A stretch of 47,637 nucleotides of DNA from a bacterium (GTDB taxonomy: Bacteria; Patescibacteriota; Patescibacteriia; JACPHY01). Shown here piece by piece: positions 30,705 to 39,972 of this stretch (its first letter is position 1; every line of letters begins with the position of its first letter). The position numbers and the translations under genes are program-made. Under the pieces are notes generated by a model. That model made no database searches. It was not told the DNA's origin and saw nothing but the letters and a program-made list of their open reading frames with translations. Location of the stretch: the NCBI GenBank assembly GCA_030647005.1, contig JAUSKG010000027.1, positions 1 to 47,637 of the forward strand, in the 5' to 3' direction.

Positions 30705-32762
30705 ATGCACAAGCAACAGCATCTCATCCGCATCGGCATCTGCACCCTCGTCCTCGGGGTTGCGGGTTTTGCGTCCGCGACGCACGCACAGTGGGTAGAG
30801 CCCACATCACCGGCACCAGATGGGAATCCGCCGGGATTCGTGTGGCTTCAGGGCGGCACCACCGTGCCGCAGACCGGCAGCATCCACCTGGACAGCACGA
30901 TTCGCACAAACGAGTTTCAGCTCACTGGTGCATTCGCGAGCGCATTCCGTGTGATGCGGAAGGGCCTTCTCGATGGCTACCCTTCCAGTGGATCGCTTGT
31001 ACAGATTTGGCCGGGCGAGTTGGAACTCCTGAGTGGCCACGATGGGACGTTCTACGGTGAGATGCGCGGAGTCGGCGGTCTCCAGTTGACCACGGGTTCC
31101 GGATTATCGCCGTGGACAACATGGACGCCGCGATTGCGCATCGAGCATGACACCGGCAACGTCGGTATCGGTGCGGTTCCGGACGCGACGCATCGCGTGC
31201 TCGTCGGCGGAAAGCTCAGCGCGACCGAGCTTTGCATCCAGGGTGTCTGTCAGGCGAGCTGGGACAATCTCGGCGGAGGTGGTGAGGTGACGGCACCGTT
31301 CATCGTGAACGACAGCGCGGGCAACATGGTGTTCCTCGTGGGGGATGCCGGCGATCTTCGCGGGAGCGGTCCTGCCGGTGCACTCCATATCAGGACAGCG
31401 CAAGGCGAGCTCACGATCGGCCCCACGAATGCGCAAGCGGCCCACTACACCACGAGCACGCCACTGCACTGGTTCAATAAGGGCATCGAGGTGCAGCCGG
31501 GAACGTTGAGCTCCGGGATGGTAGACGGTGTCGTGAGTGATCTCGACCTCCAGACCGCTGGTACATCGCGGCTCAAGATCAGCGGGACGACGGGGAGTGT
31601 CGGGATCGGAGGTTCTCCACCCACGGATGGAATCCGCCTCGGCGTTTTTGGGGACGTTGGTGCGGAGGGCATCAAGCTTTTCGGTACGGGTACGCAGGCG
31701 AACCTCGACGCGTATGTGGACGATTTCTACATTGATGCGCAAGGCGATGTCCAGGTGAAGATTGATGCGGATGTGTCCGTGGGGACAGAGGAGTTTCGCG
31801 TGAACAACGGAGCAAACGCGACCGTGTTTCGCATTGACGAAAGCGGCACGGTGGGACTCGGCGCAACGACCAACCAACCGCTGGATCAGCACGTTCGACT
31901 TGGCGTTGGCGTGAGTGGGGGCGGTCTGCCGACGCTGGACATCCTCCATCCGAACGCTGCGAGCAAACTCTCCATTGGTGCCGATGCCACGACGACGTTC
32001 TTCGAGACCGGACGGAACAGCTACTCCTTCAACAAGCGGCTCCGCGCGGCGGATGCGGTGGAGATCATGCCCGCCACGCCAGGCGGGAGTGCCACCGTGC
32101 TCGGGGATGCAGATGTCTTCACAGTCGCCTCCACCGCTGATGTGCATATTCAGCTCGATGAGGATAATAACTCTACCGGCAGTCCCGAGGTCTTCCGCGT
32201 GCTCAGCGGCGCTGACATCGTTCGCCATTACATCAATGAGTACGGCGAGTTTTGGTTTCAAGTGCAGGACGGTGCGGGCGGTGGCGGTGGGCTTCTCTTT
32301 GGAATTGCCAATGTGGCGACGGGAGGGCAACAGCGGCTCGGCGTCGGTGCGTTCACCGCCACGAGTCCTCCGCAGGAGTTGCTCCACGTTGGCAAGACGC
32401 TCGTGGGCGGAGTGCTCACTCCTGGTAATGCGCGTATCGAGGGCAATCTCAGCGTTGTTGGGACTTCGAGTATCGGATATGAAATCGTGAGGAGCGCGCC
32501 GTGCACGATTGGATCGAATCAGCTCATGAATTGCGTCGCGAGCTGTCCGTCCGGAAAGAAGCTCCTCGGTGGCGGATGTATGTTTAGTCCGAGCAGCGGT
32601 AGTTCTGGATTCACGTTCTCCAGCATGGGTCCGCAGGATCCAACATGGACGAACGCATCGGCGAGCGTATCCGAAACAACGTGGTCCTGCGGTGCTTCCA
32701 ATCGGACCGTATCAAGTACACAGTTTGCTGTATACGCCATCTGTGCCCGCGTGGTCCCTTGA
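30705..32762 (+). CDS. Secreted tail-fibre-like repeat protein
   Basis: The 685-residue product has a classical signal peptide (IRIGICTLVLGVAGFASATHA, cleavage before QW). The body contains repeated fibre-like units with the motif GNVGIG or GSVGIGG followed by a short strand pair (TGNVGIGAVPDATHRVLVGG; TTGSVGIGGSPPTDGIRLG; SGTVGLGATTNQP; QQRLGVGAFTATSP). This is the style of phage tail-fibre shafts and many CPR secreted proteins. The last ~95 residues form a separate cysteine-containing domain (IGSNQLMNCVASCPSGKKLL, then GGGCMFSP, WSCGASN, YAICARVVP), probably a binding tip. The likely role is adhesion or capture at the cell surface. ATG 30705 has AGGAG upstream. Confidence 0.72.
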   Translation: MHKQQHLIRIGICTLVLGVAGFASATHAQWVEPTSPAPDGNPPGFVWLQGGTTVPQTGSIHLDSTIRTNEFQLTGAFASAFRVMRKGLLDGYPSSGSLVQIWPGELELLSGHDGTFYGEMRGVGGLQLTTGSGLSPWTTWTPRLRIEHDTGNVGIGAVPDATHRVLVGGKLSATELCIQGVCQASWDNLGGGGEVTAPFIVNDSAGNMVFLVGDAGDLRGSGPAGALHIRTAQGELTIGPTNAQAAHYTTSTPLHWFNKGIEVQPGTLSSGMVDGVVSDLDLQTAGTSRLKISGTTGSVGIGGSPPTDGIRLGVFGDVGAEGIKLFGTGTQANLDAYVDDFYIDAQGDVQVKIDADVSVGTEEFRVNNGANATVFRIDESGTVGLGATTNQPLDQHVRLGVGVSGGGLPTLDILHPNAASKLSIGADATTTFFETGRNSYSFNKRLRAADAVEIMPATPGGSATVLGDADVFTVASTADVHIQLDEDNNSTGSPEVFRVLSGADIVRHYINEYGEFWFQVQDGAGGGGGLLFGIANVATGGQQRLGVGAFTATSPPQELLHVGKTLVGGVLTPGNARIEGNLSVVGTSSIGYEIVRSAPCTIGSNQLMNCVASCPSGKKLLGGGCMFSPSSGSSGFTFSSMGPQDPTWTNASASVSETTWSCGASNRTVSSTQFAVYAICARVVP

Positions 32763-32870
32763 GACCGAAGCAGTATAGCGTTGGTTTGGTGCTTGCATTT
32801 TTTATGAAACACGGAAGTTCCCGCGCATCAGTACACTGTCACGTGTGCTCTTCATGGGCTTCCCTTTGAT

Positions 32871-34301
32871 ATGCTCTCCCTCTCCAATACCCTCACGAAG
32901 CAGATTGAGCCATTCCGGCCGCTCCGCGGTCGGAGTGTTCGCATGTACAGCTGCGGGCCGACGGTGTACGCCCCCGCGCACATCGGGAACATGCGCGCGT
33001 ACCTTTTTGCCGATGTCCTCCGGCGGGTGCTTCTCCTCAACGGGTATCGCGTGAAGCACGTCATGAACATTACGGACGTGGGGCACCTTACCGACGATGC
33101 GGATGCGGGAGAGGACAAGCTCGAGCGCGCGGCGGCGCAGCAGGAGAAGACCGCCGCGGAGCTCGCGGATTTTTACACCCAGGCGTTCCTCCGCGACCTC
33201 ACGCGCCTCAACATTCTCATGCCGGATGCGTTGCCGCGCGCGACGGAGTACATCACGGAGATGATCGCGCTCGTGGAGCGATTGGAGCAGCGCGGCTACA
33301 CCTACACGACCGCAGACGGCGTGTACTTTGACACGTCGAAATTTGATGCATACGGTCAAGCGTTTGGTCTGGAGAAGGCACTCGCCGGCGATCAGGCCGG
33401 CGCGCGCGTGGCGGTGGGGGAGAAACGCTCACCGCATGACTTCGCGCTCTGGAAGCTCACTGCTCCTGGCATCAAGCGTCAGCAGGAGTGGGAAAGTCCC
33501 TGGGGGAGGGGATTTCCGGGTTGGCACATCGAGTGCTCGGTCATGAGCCGCGCGCTCCTCGGACAGCCGTTCGATATCCACACGGGCGGCATTGACCACG
33601 TCGCCGTGCACCACACGAACGAGATCGCGCAATCCGTCGCGGCGTATGGGAAGCCCCTCGCGGCGTTCTGGCTCCACAGCGCGTTCCTCACGGTCAACGG
33701 CGGCCGCATGGGGAAATCCGAGGGCAACCTCATCACGGTGGATGAGCTCATCGCGCATGGCATCGAGCCGCTCGCGCTCCGCGTCCTCGTCCTCGGTGCA
33801 CACTACCGGTCCCCGCTCAACTTTACGATGGAGGCGCTCACGGGCGCGCAGCATTCGCTCGATCACCTCCGTGCGATCTGCCGCGATCTGCCCAAACCGC
33901 CGGCGCGGGTGAACGCGCAGCTCAACGCGAAGGTGCGCAAGTGGTCGGATGCGTTTCTCACCGCAGTCAACGATGACCTCGACACCCCGCACGCGCTCGC
34001 ATTGACTTGGGAGGTCGCAAAATCTGGACGCGACAAAACGGCTACGAGCGCGTGCCTTGCCTATGCCGATGCGGTACTCGGGTTGGGACTCTCGGAGGTT
34101 ATCGGGAAGCAGCTCGTCGTTCCCGAGGAAGTCATGGCGCTCGTCACTGCACGCGAAACCGCGCGCATCGAGAAGGACTGGGCGCGCGCGGATCGGCTCC
34201 GGTCGCAAATGGAGGCACTCGGCTACACGCTCGAGGATACAAAAAACGGCCCGAAAGTTCGGGCGGTGGAGAAGGGGAACACGATGCCAACATCGCGCTA
34301 G
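32871..34301 (+). CDS. cysS: Cysteinyl-tRNA synthetase
   Basis: CysRS charges tRNA-Cys. The class I signature is PAHIGNMRAYLFADVLRR (HIGN, residues ~36-53). Zinc ligands include the Cys in MYSCGPTVY, GWHIECSVM, and the His in GGIDHVAVHHTNEIAQ. The KMSKS equivalent is RMGKSEGNLI near 285. It ends with the DALR-type helical anticodon region (ARETARIEKDWARADRLRSQ). Length 476 is normal. Its TAG stop overlaps the CorA-like gene's stop on the other strand (CTAG at 34298-34301), an extremely tight convergence. Confidence 0.96.
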   Translation: MLSLSNTLTKQIEPFRPLRGRSVRMYSCGPTVYAPAHIGNMRAYLFADVLRRVLLLNGYRVKHVMNITDVGHLTDDADAGEDKLERAAAQQEKTAAELADFYTQAFLRDLTRLNILMPDALPRATEYITEMIALVERLEQRGYTYTTADGVYFDTSKFDAYGQAFGLEKALAGDQAGARVAVGEKRSPHDFALWKLTAPGIKRQQEWESPWGRGFPGWHIECSVMSRALLGQPFDIHTGGIDHVAVHHTNEIAQSVAAYGKPLAAFWLHSAFLTVNGGRMGKSEGNLITVDELIAHGIEPLALRVLVLGAHYRSPLNFTMEALTGAQHSLDHLRAICRDLPKPPARVNAQLNAKVRKWSDAFLTAVNDDLDTPHALALTWEVAKSGRDKTATSACLAYADAVLGLGLSEVIGKQLVVPEEVMALVTARETARIEKDWARADRLRSQMEALGYTLEDTKNGPKVRAVEKGNTMPTSR

Positions 34302-35215
34302 AACCACCGGCGGAACTTGAAGAACGCGAACATCACCACGCCGATCGTGGCGAGGCCGCTCGCGATGATCCAGAATCCCTCCGGACGATCCACGAACGGC
34401 GTCCCACCCGCGCCGATGCTGAAGATGGACGCGAGCATGGAGATCGGGAATGTGAGGACGGCAATGACCGTGAGCGCCGTCGTCACGCGGTTCGTGCGGT
34501 GTGTGACGAGTGCCTGCTGTGTCTCATGGATGTGACCAATGGCGATGGAGAAGTCGGCGAGGAGCGCCATGATCTCAATCGTTTTATCCGCGACGCGTTC
34601 GGCGCGCTCGCGGAGGTCTCGGCGGTTCGTGCTCCCGAACGCGGCGCAGAGATGCTCGATGACGCGGACATCTGGCGTGAACGCTCGATTGAAGGACACG
34701 ACGTTGCGGCGGAGGATGGCGGTCTTTGAGATCTCGCGTTCATGGAAGTGCTCGGAGACCCGCCCCTCCTGCTCGTCAATGTCACTCTGGAGGTGGACGA
34801 GGATCGGCGCACAGTAGTCGAGGAGCCGCTCGAGGAGTTCGAGCATGACATCCGAGCTCTCCGGAAGCGTCACGGTACCATCCTTCCGCACGACGTGCGC
34901 CTGGAGTTCGCCGAACACGGGGATGTGGCCGCTGTGCATGGTGATGACCGTCTGCGGGAGGAGGAAGATATCCACCTCCTCGACGGTGAGCGCACGGCGC
35001 TCGCGGTCAAACCACGGGAGGAGGAGGACGATGAAGCGGTAGTCGTCGCGCTCGACGTACTTCGGCCGCTGCTGTGGCGGCAGTACGTCTCGGAGGTCGC
35101 GCTCATCGAGCATGGGGAATCGTTCCCGCAGCACGAGACATTGTCGGAGCGAGACATCGTTCACGTGAACCCACGTGGTGGTGCGCGCGCGTTTCATTTT
35201 TGTTGGTCGAGGCAT
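34298..35215 (-). CDS. CorA-like metal transporter lacking the GMN motif
   Basis: The 305-residue protein has the CorA layout: an N-terminal alpha/beta cytoplasmic domain (WVHVNDVSLRQCLVLRERFP; YRFIVLLLPWFDRERRALTV; ITMHSGHIPVFGEL), a long stalk helix (LQSDIDEQEGRVSEHFHERE; DKTIEIMALLADFSIAIGHI) and two C-terminal membrane helices (TALTVIAVLTFPISMLASIF; GFWIIASGLATIGVVMFAFF). The GMN that follows the first helix and forms the selectivity filter in CorA is replaced by SIGAGG. Membrane location and pentamer are inferred from family; Mg2+ transport is doubtful. ATG 35215 or 35221 are both possible starts. It diverges from the secretion-ATPase operon. Confidence 0.8.
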   Translation of the reverse strand: MPRPTKMKRARTTTWVHVNDVSLRQCLVLRERFPMLDERDLRDVLPPQQRPKYVERDDYRFIVLLLPWFDRERRALTVEEVDIFLLPQTVITMHSGHIPVFGELQAHVVRKDGTVTLPESSDVMLELLERLLDYCAPILVHLQSDIDEQEGRVSEHFHEREISKTAILRRNVVSFNRAFTPDVRVIEHLCAAFGSTNRRDLRERAERVADKTIEIMALLADFSIAIGHIHETQQALVTHRTNRVTTALTVIAVLTFPISMLASIFSIGAGGTPFVDRPEGFWIIASGLATIGVVMFAFFKFRRWF

Positions 35216-35329
35216 AGGCATGAACGATGCTTCTCTCTTGCAGTGTACCAGTATGCAGCAGTTGATGCGCTGTGGAGAGCGTGCGCATGGTACACTGGAT
35301 GGGAGAAATGCTGCGATTGCGTGCGTCGT

Positions 35330-35785
35330 ATGGATATCATCCACACCCCCGAACAGCCGGCGAGCGCGCGTGCACAGGAACTCGAGCGCGTTGAGGCGCA
35401 GATCACGGAGCGCCCGAGAGCACCTGCGCAGCCAGTGCATCGCAGCGACGCTCCACCTGCTCCGGCACCGCAGCCCGTTGCGCCCCCGCGCGTGCAGAAA
35501 TCCGCGCTCCGCGATGCGATTGAGTTCGCGCTCGCGGACGACCAGCTGCGGACGCTCTACCTCGCGCTCGACCCGTCCGTGCAGCAGGCATTCCGTGCAG
35601 CCGCAGCGCGTCTCACCGCTCGCATGGAAACCATGATCGCATCCGGTGAGATGGACGTACGCGCGGCGCACGCGGATATCGAGCGTTGGCTCCACATCAT
35701 CCCGAAGGTCAACCGGTGGTTCCTCACCCAGGAGGCAAAAGTGAAGACCGATGCGCTCCTCGCGCTCGTTCGGATGCCCGCATGA
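35330..35785 (+). CDS. Unknown protein coupled to the secretion ATPase
   Basis: A 151-residue protein: an N-terminal disordered Pro/Ala-rich region (PRAPAQPVHRSDAPPAPAPQ), then a helical domain (SALRDAIEFALADDQLRTLY ... DPSVQQAFRAAAARLTARME ... ADIERWLHIIPKVNRWFLTQ). Its stop overlaps the start of the ATPase gene by ATGA (35782-35785), so the two are translated together and probably work together. No family recognised. TACACT near 35290 could be its -10; an opposed TACACT would serve the CorA-like gene. Confidence 0.7.
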   Translation: MDIIHTPEQPASARAQELERVEAQITERPRAPAQPVHRSDAPPAPAPQPVAPPRVQKSALRDAIEFALADDQLRTLYLALDPSVQQAFRAAAARLTARMETMIASGEMDVRAAHADIERWLHIIPKVNRWFLTQEAKVKTDALLALVRMPA

Positions 35786-38235
35786 CCACCCTCCAGCTCC
35801 TCATCACGCTCGCGGTCCTCCTCACGCTCCTCGGCGTTGCTGTTGCGGTGCTCTTCGGTGTGCGCGCGTTCATGCGACGGCACGTCTCGCTCAAGCGTGC
35901 GTTCGACCTCGTGGTGTTCAAGGTGCTCGTCCCAAAGGAACGGGGAGAGGAGCAGCCCGGGCAGGAGAGCGCGCAGCACGTCCAGGAGTCCATCGCGCAA
36001 ACCGAGGCATTCTTTACCACGATTGCCGGTCTCCGCGCGCAGCGTGGGTTCCGCGCGTGGCTCACCGGCCGCGATGACGTGTTCGCGTTTGAGATCGTCG
36101 CGCACCGCGGGAACGTCCTCTTCTTCATTGCGGCACCGCGGGCGCATCGCGGGTACATTGCCGAGCAGCTCCACGCGCAGGAGCCCGACGCGACGATTGA
36201 GGAAGTGCAGGACTATAACATCTTCCATCCTCAGGGTGCCATCGTCCACGCGACGCTCCAGTTCAAGCGCGCCGGATACTTTCCGGTGAAGACCTACCGG
36301 AAGATGGAGTCCGATCCGCTCGATTCGCTCACGAACGCCATGAGTCAGATTCGCGCAGATGAAGGTGCCGCGATCCAGTTCGTCGTGCGGTCCGCGCGGG
36401 CATCGTGGCGATCCGGCGGGGTGAAGATTGCGCGGGAGATGCAGCAAGGAAAGACGCTTGCGGAAGCGAGCGGAAGTGGTTTTTGGAAGTTGTTCCTTGA
36501 TTTTTTATCAGAATTCTTTGATGTATTGAAGACGAAAAAACAGGATGCCATCGAGCGCCAGCACCAACTCTCGCCCATGGAGCAGGAGATCGTGAAGGGG
36601 CTGGAGGAGAAGGCGTCCAAAGCGGGTCTCGATGTGAACCTCCGCGTCATTGCGTCATCGGAGACCCCTGCGCGCGCCGAGCTCATCCTGAACTCCATTA
36701 CTCAGGCGTTCGCGCAGTACAACGTGTACGAGTACGGCAACATGTTCACGGTGGGCAAGCCGAGGAGCGATGACACGCGCATTCGCCAGTTCGTCTACCG
36801 TCAGTTTGACGATCACCGTCGCGTCGTGCTCAACACGGAGGAGATGGCGAGCGTGTGGCACCTGCCGCTCACGACGACGCAAACGCCGAACATCGCCTGG
36901 CTCGGTGCGCGCCGAGCACCGCCGCCGGTGACCATGCCGAGCGAGGGGATCGTCCTCGGTGATGCGCTGTACCGCGGGAGGAGCGTCACGGTGCGCATGA
37001 AGCCAGAGGATCGTCGCCGCCACATGTACATCATCGGCTCCACGGGCGTCGGGAAGTCCACGCTCATGGAGGAGATGATCAAGCAGGACATCGCGGCGGG
37101 ACGCGGCGTCGCGTTCATTGACCCGCACGGGACCGCGATTGAGGAGAAGATCCTCCCGTTCATCCCGCGCGAGCGTGCGGACGATGTCATCCTCTTTGAT
37201 CCATCCGATGTCGAGCGGCCGGTGGGGCTCAACATGCTTGAGGCGGCAACGCCGGAGGCCGTGGACTTTGCTATTCAGGAGATGATCGCGATTTTCTACA
37301 AGCTCGTCTCCGACCCAAGCATGATCGGGCCGATGTTCGAGCACTACATGCGCAACGCGATGCTCGCGCTCATGTCGGACCCTCGCAACCAGGGAACGAT
37401 CGTGGAGATTCCACGCATCCTCACGGACGAGGCGTTCCAGAAGGAGAAGCTCAAAACCGTAACGGATCCCATCGTGCGCGCGTTCTGGGAAAAAGAGCTC
37501 CCGCAGACCGCGTCACAGACAAAGGGTGAGATGCTCCCGTACCTCGTGTCCAAGATCGGTCGGTTCATCGAGAACACGATGGTGCGGAACATCATCGGCC
37601 AGCAGCACTCCGGGTTCGACTTCCGCGATATCATGGACAACAAGAAGATTCTCCTCATCAATCTCAGCAAGGGGAAGGTCGGTGAGATGAACGCAAAGCT
37701 CCTCGGTCTCATCTGTGTGACGAAACTGCAGGTTGCGGCACTCGCGCGCGCGGACATGCCGGAGGCACAGCGCCATGATTTTTACCTCTACATTGACGAG
37801 TTCCAGAACTTCGTTACCGACTCCATTGCGACGATCCTCGCGGAGGCGCGGAAGTATCGCCTCGACCTCATCATGGCGCATCAGTACGTCGGGCAGCTCG
37901 TCCAGAACAACGACACCTCCGTGCGCGATGCGATTTTTGGCAACGTCGGTACGGTCGTGAGCTTCCGCATCGGCGTGGACGATGCGGAGACAGTTGCAAC
38001 GCAGCTCGGCCCACCCGTCACCACGCACGATGTCATGAACATTGAGAAGTACAACGCGTACATTCGACTCATGATTGATAACTCCGCGCAGCGCGCGTTC
38101 AACTTCAAGACCCGCGGCGGTGCGGGCGGAGACCAAAAGGTCGCCGATGCGATCATGCAGCTCTCGCGTCTGAAGTACGGCCGCGATCGCATGCTCGTGG
38201 AGCAGGAGATCATGGAGCGTTCGCGGCTTGGGTGA
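35782..38235 (+). CDS. Type IV secretion/conjugation-like AAA+ ATPase (VirD4/VirB4/TraG type), membrane-anchored
   Basis: The 817-residue protein starts at ATG 35782 with an N-terminal helix (LLITLAVLLTLLGVAVAVLF). A ~350-residue domain (YFPVKTYRKMESDPLDSLTN) resembles those seen in CPR type IV secretion-like ATPases. The motor carries Walker A YIIGSTGVGKSTLMEEMIKQ (~residue 415), VAFIDPHGTAIEEKILPFIP, Walker B DFYLYIDEFQNFVTDSI (~670) and ILAEARKYRLDLIMAHQYVG, typical of TraG/VirD4 coupling proteins. Such ATPases move DNA or protein through a membrane channel. No other secretion, pilus or relaxase gene is in the window. Competence or surface-appendage function is possible. A short internal stretch (about 36480-36545) is visibly A/T-rich. 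A hairpin at 38258 ends the operon. Confidence 0.85.
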   Translation: MTTLQLLITLAVLLTLLGVAVAVLFGVRAFMRRHVSLKRAFDLVVFKVLVPKERGEEQPGQESAQHVQESIAQTEAFFTTIAGLRAQRGFRAWLTGRDDVFAFEIVAHRGNVLFFIAAPRAHRGYIAEQLHAQEPDATIEEVQDYNIFHPQGAIVHATLQFKRAGYFPVKTYRKMESDPLDSLTNAMSQIRADEGAAIQFVVRSARASWRSGGVKIAREMQQGKTLAEASGSGFWKLFLDFLSEFFDVLKTKKQDAIERQHQLSPMEQEIVKGLEEKASKAGLDVNLRVIASSETPARAELILNSITQAFAQYNVYEYGNMFTVGKPRSDDTRIRQFVYRQFDDHRRVVLNTEEMASVWHLPLTTTQTPNIAWLGARRAPPPVTMPSEGIVLGDALYRGRSVTVRMKPEDRRRHMYIIGSTGVGKSTLMEEMIKQDIAAGRGVAFIDPHGTAIEEKILPFIPRERADDVILFDPSDVERPVGLNMLEAATPEAVDFAIQEMIAIFYKLVSDPSMIGPMFEHYMRNAMLALMSDPRNQGTIVEIPRILTDEAFQKEKLKTVTDPIVRAFWEKELPQTASQTKGEMLPYLVSKIGRFIENTMVRNIIGQQHSGFDFRDIMDNKKILLINLSKGKVGEMNAKLLGLICVTKLQVAALARADMPEAQRHDFYLYIDEFQNFVTDSIATILAEARKYRLDLIMAHQYVGQLVQNNDTSVRDAIFGNVGTVVSFRIGVDDAETVATQLGPPVTTHDVMNIEKYNAYIRLMIDNSAQRAFNFKTRGGAGGDQKVADAIMQLSRLKYGRDRMLVEQEIMERSRLG

Positions 38236-38257
38236 CGTTCCGTGCGGGCAAGAGCAT

Positions 38258-38282
38258 ACCCCGCACAGATGTTGTGCGGGGT
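38258..38282 (+). terminator. Terminator after the ATPase gene
   Basis: ACCCCGCAC-AGATGTT-GTGCGGGGT followed by TC, a 9-bp stem between convergent genes. Confidence 0.7.
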
Positions 38283-38323
38283 TCATGGTGTTCACGCGGT
38301 GTTCGCTGGGGCGCGTGTCGCGC

Positions 38324-38998
38324 TCAGGCGGGATGGAGGAGGTGGGTGAGCGTCGCCACGGCGGATTCCTCGATCGTATCGGTCGCGGTGCGGAGCGCCT
38401 CGAGGAGCTCGGAGGTCGCGAGGGATCGCGGTGCGCGCATGCGGATCGCGCGTGCGGCTCGGGCGATTGCGCGTTGCGCGAGCGTGGTTGCCGGCGCGAT
38501 GTTCGGGTCAAGGATGATCTCCGCAGCACCGGTGATGATGTCGAGTGCATCGTCCACGTGCACGTTCGCGATCGCGCGAGTGGCGCTTGCCGCAGCGTCG
38601 TGCGCGCGATGCTCCAGGAGGCACACCTTCGCGAGCTGGAGGTTCGTGAACGGGTCGCAGGCATCCATCGCGTAGGCGATCTCCACGTAGCACCGTGCCC
38701 GATCAATCCTCCCGATTCGACGCGCGGCAATCGCCGCATTGATGAGGAGGTCGCGGTGCTCCTCCGCATACGCGATGGGGTCGCTCTCCGCGATGCCGTC
38801 CTCTGCGTATGCGAGCGCGTCGTGGAACTTTCCGAGTCGGATCGCGATATCCGACTGCGCGAGCGCAATGCTCGGCGTACGCGGCGCGTGCTGCGCTGCG
38901 CGCTCGAGGACGGCCTGCGCTTCGTGGAAGCGCCCCTCGTTCCGGAGTGCGAGCGACTGTGCCACCGTTGCTTCGGTTACGTCTGGCCAACGTTCCAT
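38324..38998 (-). CDS. TPR-repeat protein
   Basis: The 224-residue soluble protein contains helical-hairpin repeats of the tetratricopeptide type: SLALRNEGRFHEAQAVLERA, IALAQSDIAIRLGKFHDALA, LINAAIAARRIGRIDRARCY and NLQLAKVCLLEHRAHDAAAS. TPR scaffolds mediate protein interactions. ATG 38998 has AAGGGAG upstream. It is convergent with the ATPase gene and divergent from the dnaX group. Partner unknown. Confidence 0.8.
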   Translation of the reverse strand: MERWPDVTEATVAQSLALRNEGRFHEAQAVLERAAQHAPRTPSIALAQSDIAIRLGKFHDALAYAEDGIAESDPIAYAEEHRDLLINAAIAARRIGRIDRARCYVEIAYAMDACDPFTNLQLAKVCLLEHRAHDAAASATRAIANVHVDDALDIITGAAEIILDPNIAPATTLAQRAIARAARAIRMRAPRSLATSELLEALRTATDTIEESAVATLTHLLHPA

Positions 38999-39121
38999 GA
39001 CTCCCTTCCTCCCTGGCGTTCATCGGGTGGACGAACACGTGAATACCGTAGCAGAGGCCCGCAGGGGTGTCAAGGCCGTGCAGGATGTGTGTTCTCCACG
39101 GCTTTTCCACGGTTCTGAGCA

Positions 39122-39150
39122 TTGCGCCACCGGTCATCGCGACGTATGCT
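39122..39150 (+). promoter_or_regulatory. Promoter of the orphan-dnaX operon
   Basis: TTGCGC (39122-39127), 17 bases, TATGCT (39145-39150). It overlaps the in-frame ATG at 39146, so the real start of the first gene must lie downstream. Confidence 0.65.
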
Positions 39151-39184
39151 GGAGACAGTGAACAACTTTCAGCAACAAACACCT

Positions 39185-39949
39185 ATGCCGCCATTTCCCT
39201 TTGACGCGATGGATACATCGTTCGATGGTGAGGACTTCGATCCAGCAGAGCTGTTCCCATCGGTATCCCGTGAATCGTTCAATGCCCCGCCGGTATCGCT
39301 TGAGCTCGTCCGCCAGAAGCTCCGCGAGCTCGACGAGCACATTCGCAACGTCCTCTCGCTCATGGACCATGAGGTAGCTGCAGCGCCGGCGATGGCCATG
39401 GCGGCGGTTGCCGCAGCATCGCGCGAGGTCGTGCCTCCAAAACCTATGGCGCAGGTACGCCCCGTTGATCCGCTGCAGAGCAGCATCGCGAACGCAGACC
39501 ATGAAGCAGCTCGCATTATCGAGGGTGTCTTCGACGGGCAGCACATGATCGGTCCCGATGGGAAGCAGTACAGTGTGCCCGCGAACTACTCATCGAAGTC
39601 CAAGCTCGTCGAGGGCGACATCCTCAAGCTGCGCATCACGCAGCGCGGTGCGTTCGTGTACAAACAGATCGGGCCCATCGCGCGCGAACGTCGCGTGGGG
39701 GTCCTTGAGCGTGACGACTTGAGCGGCGAGTTCGTCGTCATCGTGCCGGACGCGGAGGTGGAACGGAGCAGCATCAAGCGTGCGATCCAAGAGCGCAGCG
39801 ACCTCCCCATTGTCGAGTATAAGCGCTTCCGCATCCTCCGCGCATCCGTCACCTACTACCGTGGAGAGTCCGGCGATGAAGTCGTCGTCCTCGTCCCCAA
39901 GGGCGCCCCGAGCACCTGGGCGGCTGTGGAGAACATCATCAAGGGCTAG
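39185..39949 (+). CDS. Conserved-looking protein of unknown function upstream of dnaX
   Basis: A 254-residue protein with an acidic, Pro-rich N-terminus (MPPFPFDAMDTSFDGEDFDP), a helix (SLELVRQKLRELDEHIRNVL), an Ala-rich linker and a compact beta-rich C-terminal domain (ARIIEGVFDGQHMIGPDGKQ; VEGDILKLRITQRGAFVYKQ; GVLERDDLSGEFVVIVPDAE; YRGESGDEVVVLVPKGAPST). The phrase on 'commitment to a fluid core' (GPDGKQYSVPANYSSKSKLV) suggests a nucleotide- or nucleic-acid-linked fold, but I do not recognise it. ATG 39185 is chosen because the promoter overlaps the upstream ATG. It ends 23 bases before dnaX and is probably co-transcribed, hinting at a DNA-metabolism link. Confidence 0.68.
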   Translation: MPPFPFDAMDTSFDGEDFDPAELFPSVSRESFNAPPVSLELVRQKLRELDEHIRNVLSLMDHEVAAAPAMAMAAVAAASREVVPPKPMAQVRPVDPLQSSIANADHEAARIIEGVFDGQHMIGPDGKQYSVPANYSSKSKLVEGDILKLRITQRGAFVYKQIGPIARERRVGVLERDDLSGEFVVIVPDAEVERSSIKRAIQERSDLPIVEYKRFRILRASVTYYRGESGDEVVVLVPKGAPSTWAAVENIIKG

Positions 39950-39972
39950 GTTTTTGCTGCGAGTCCTCGATC

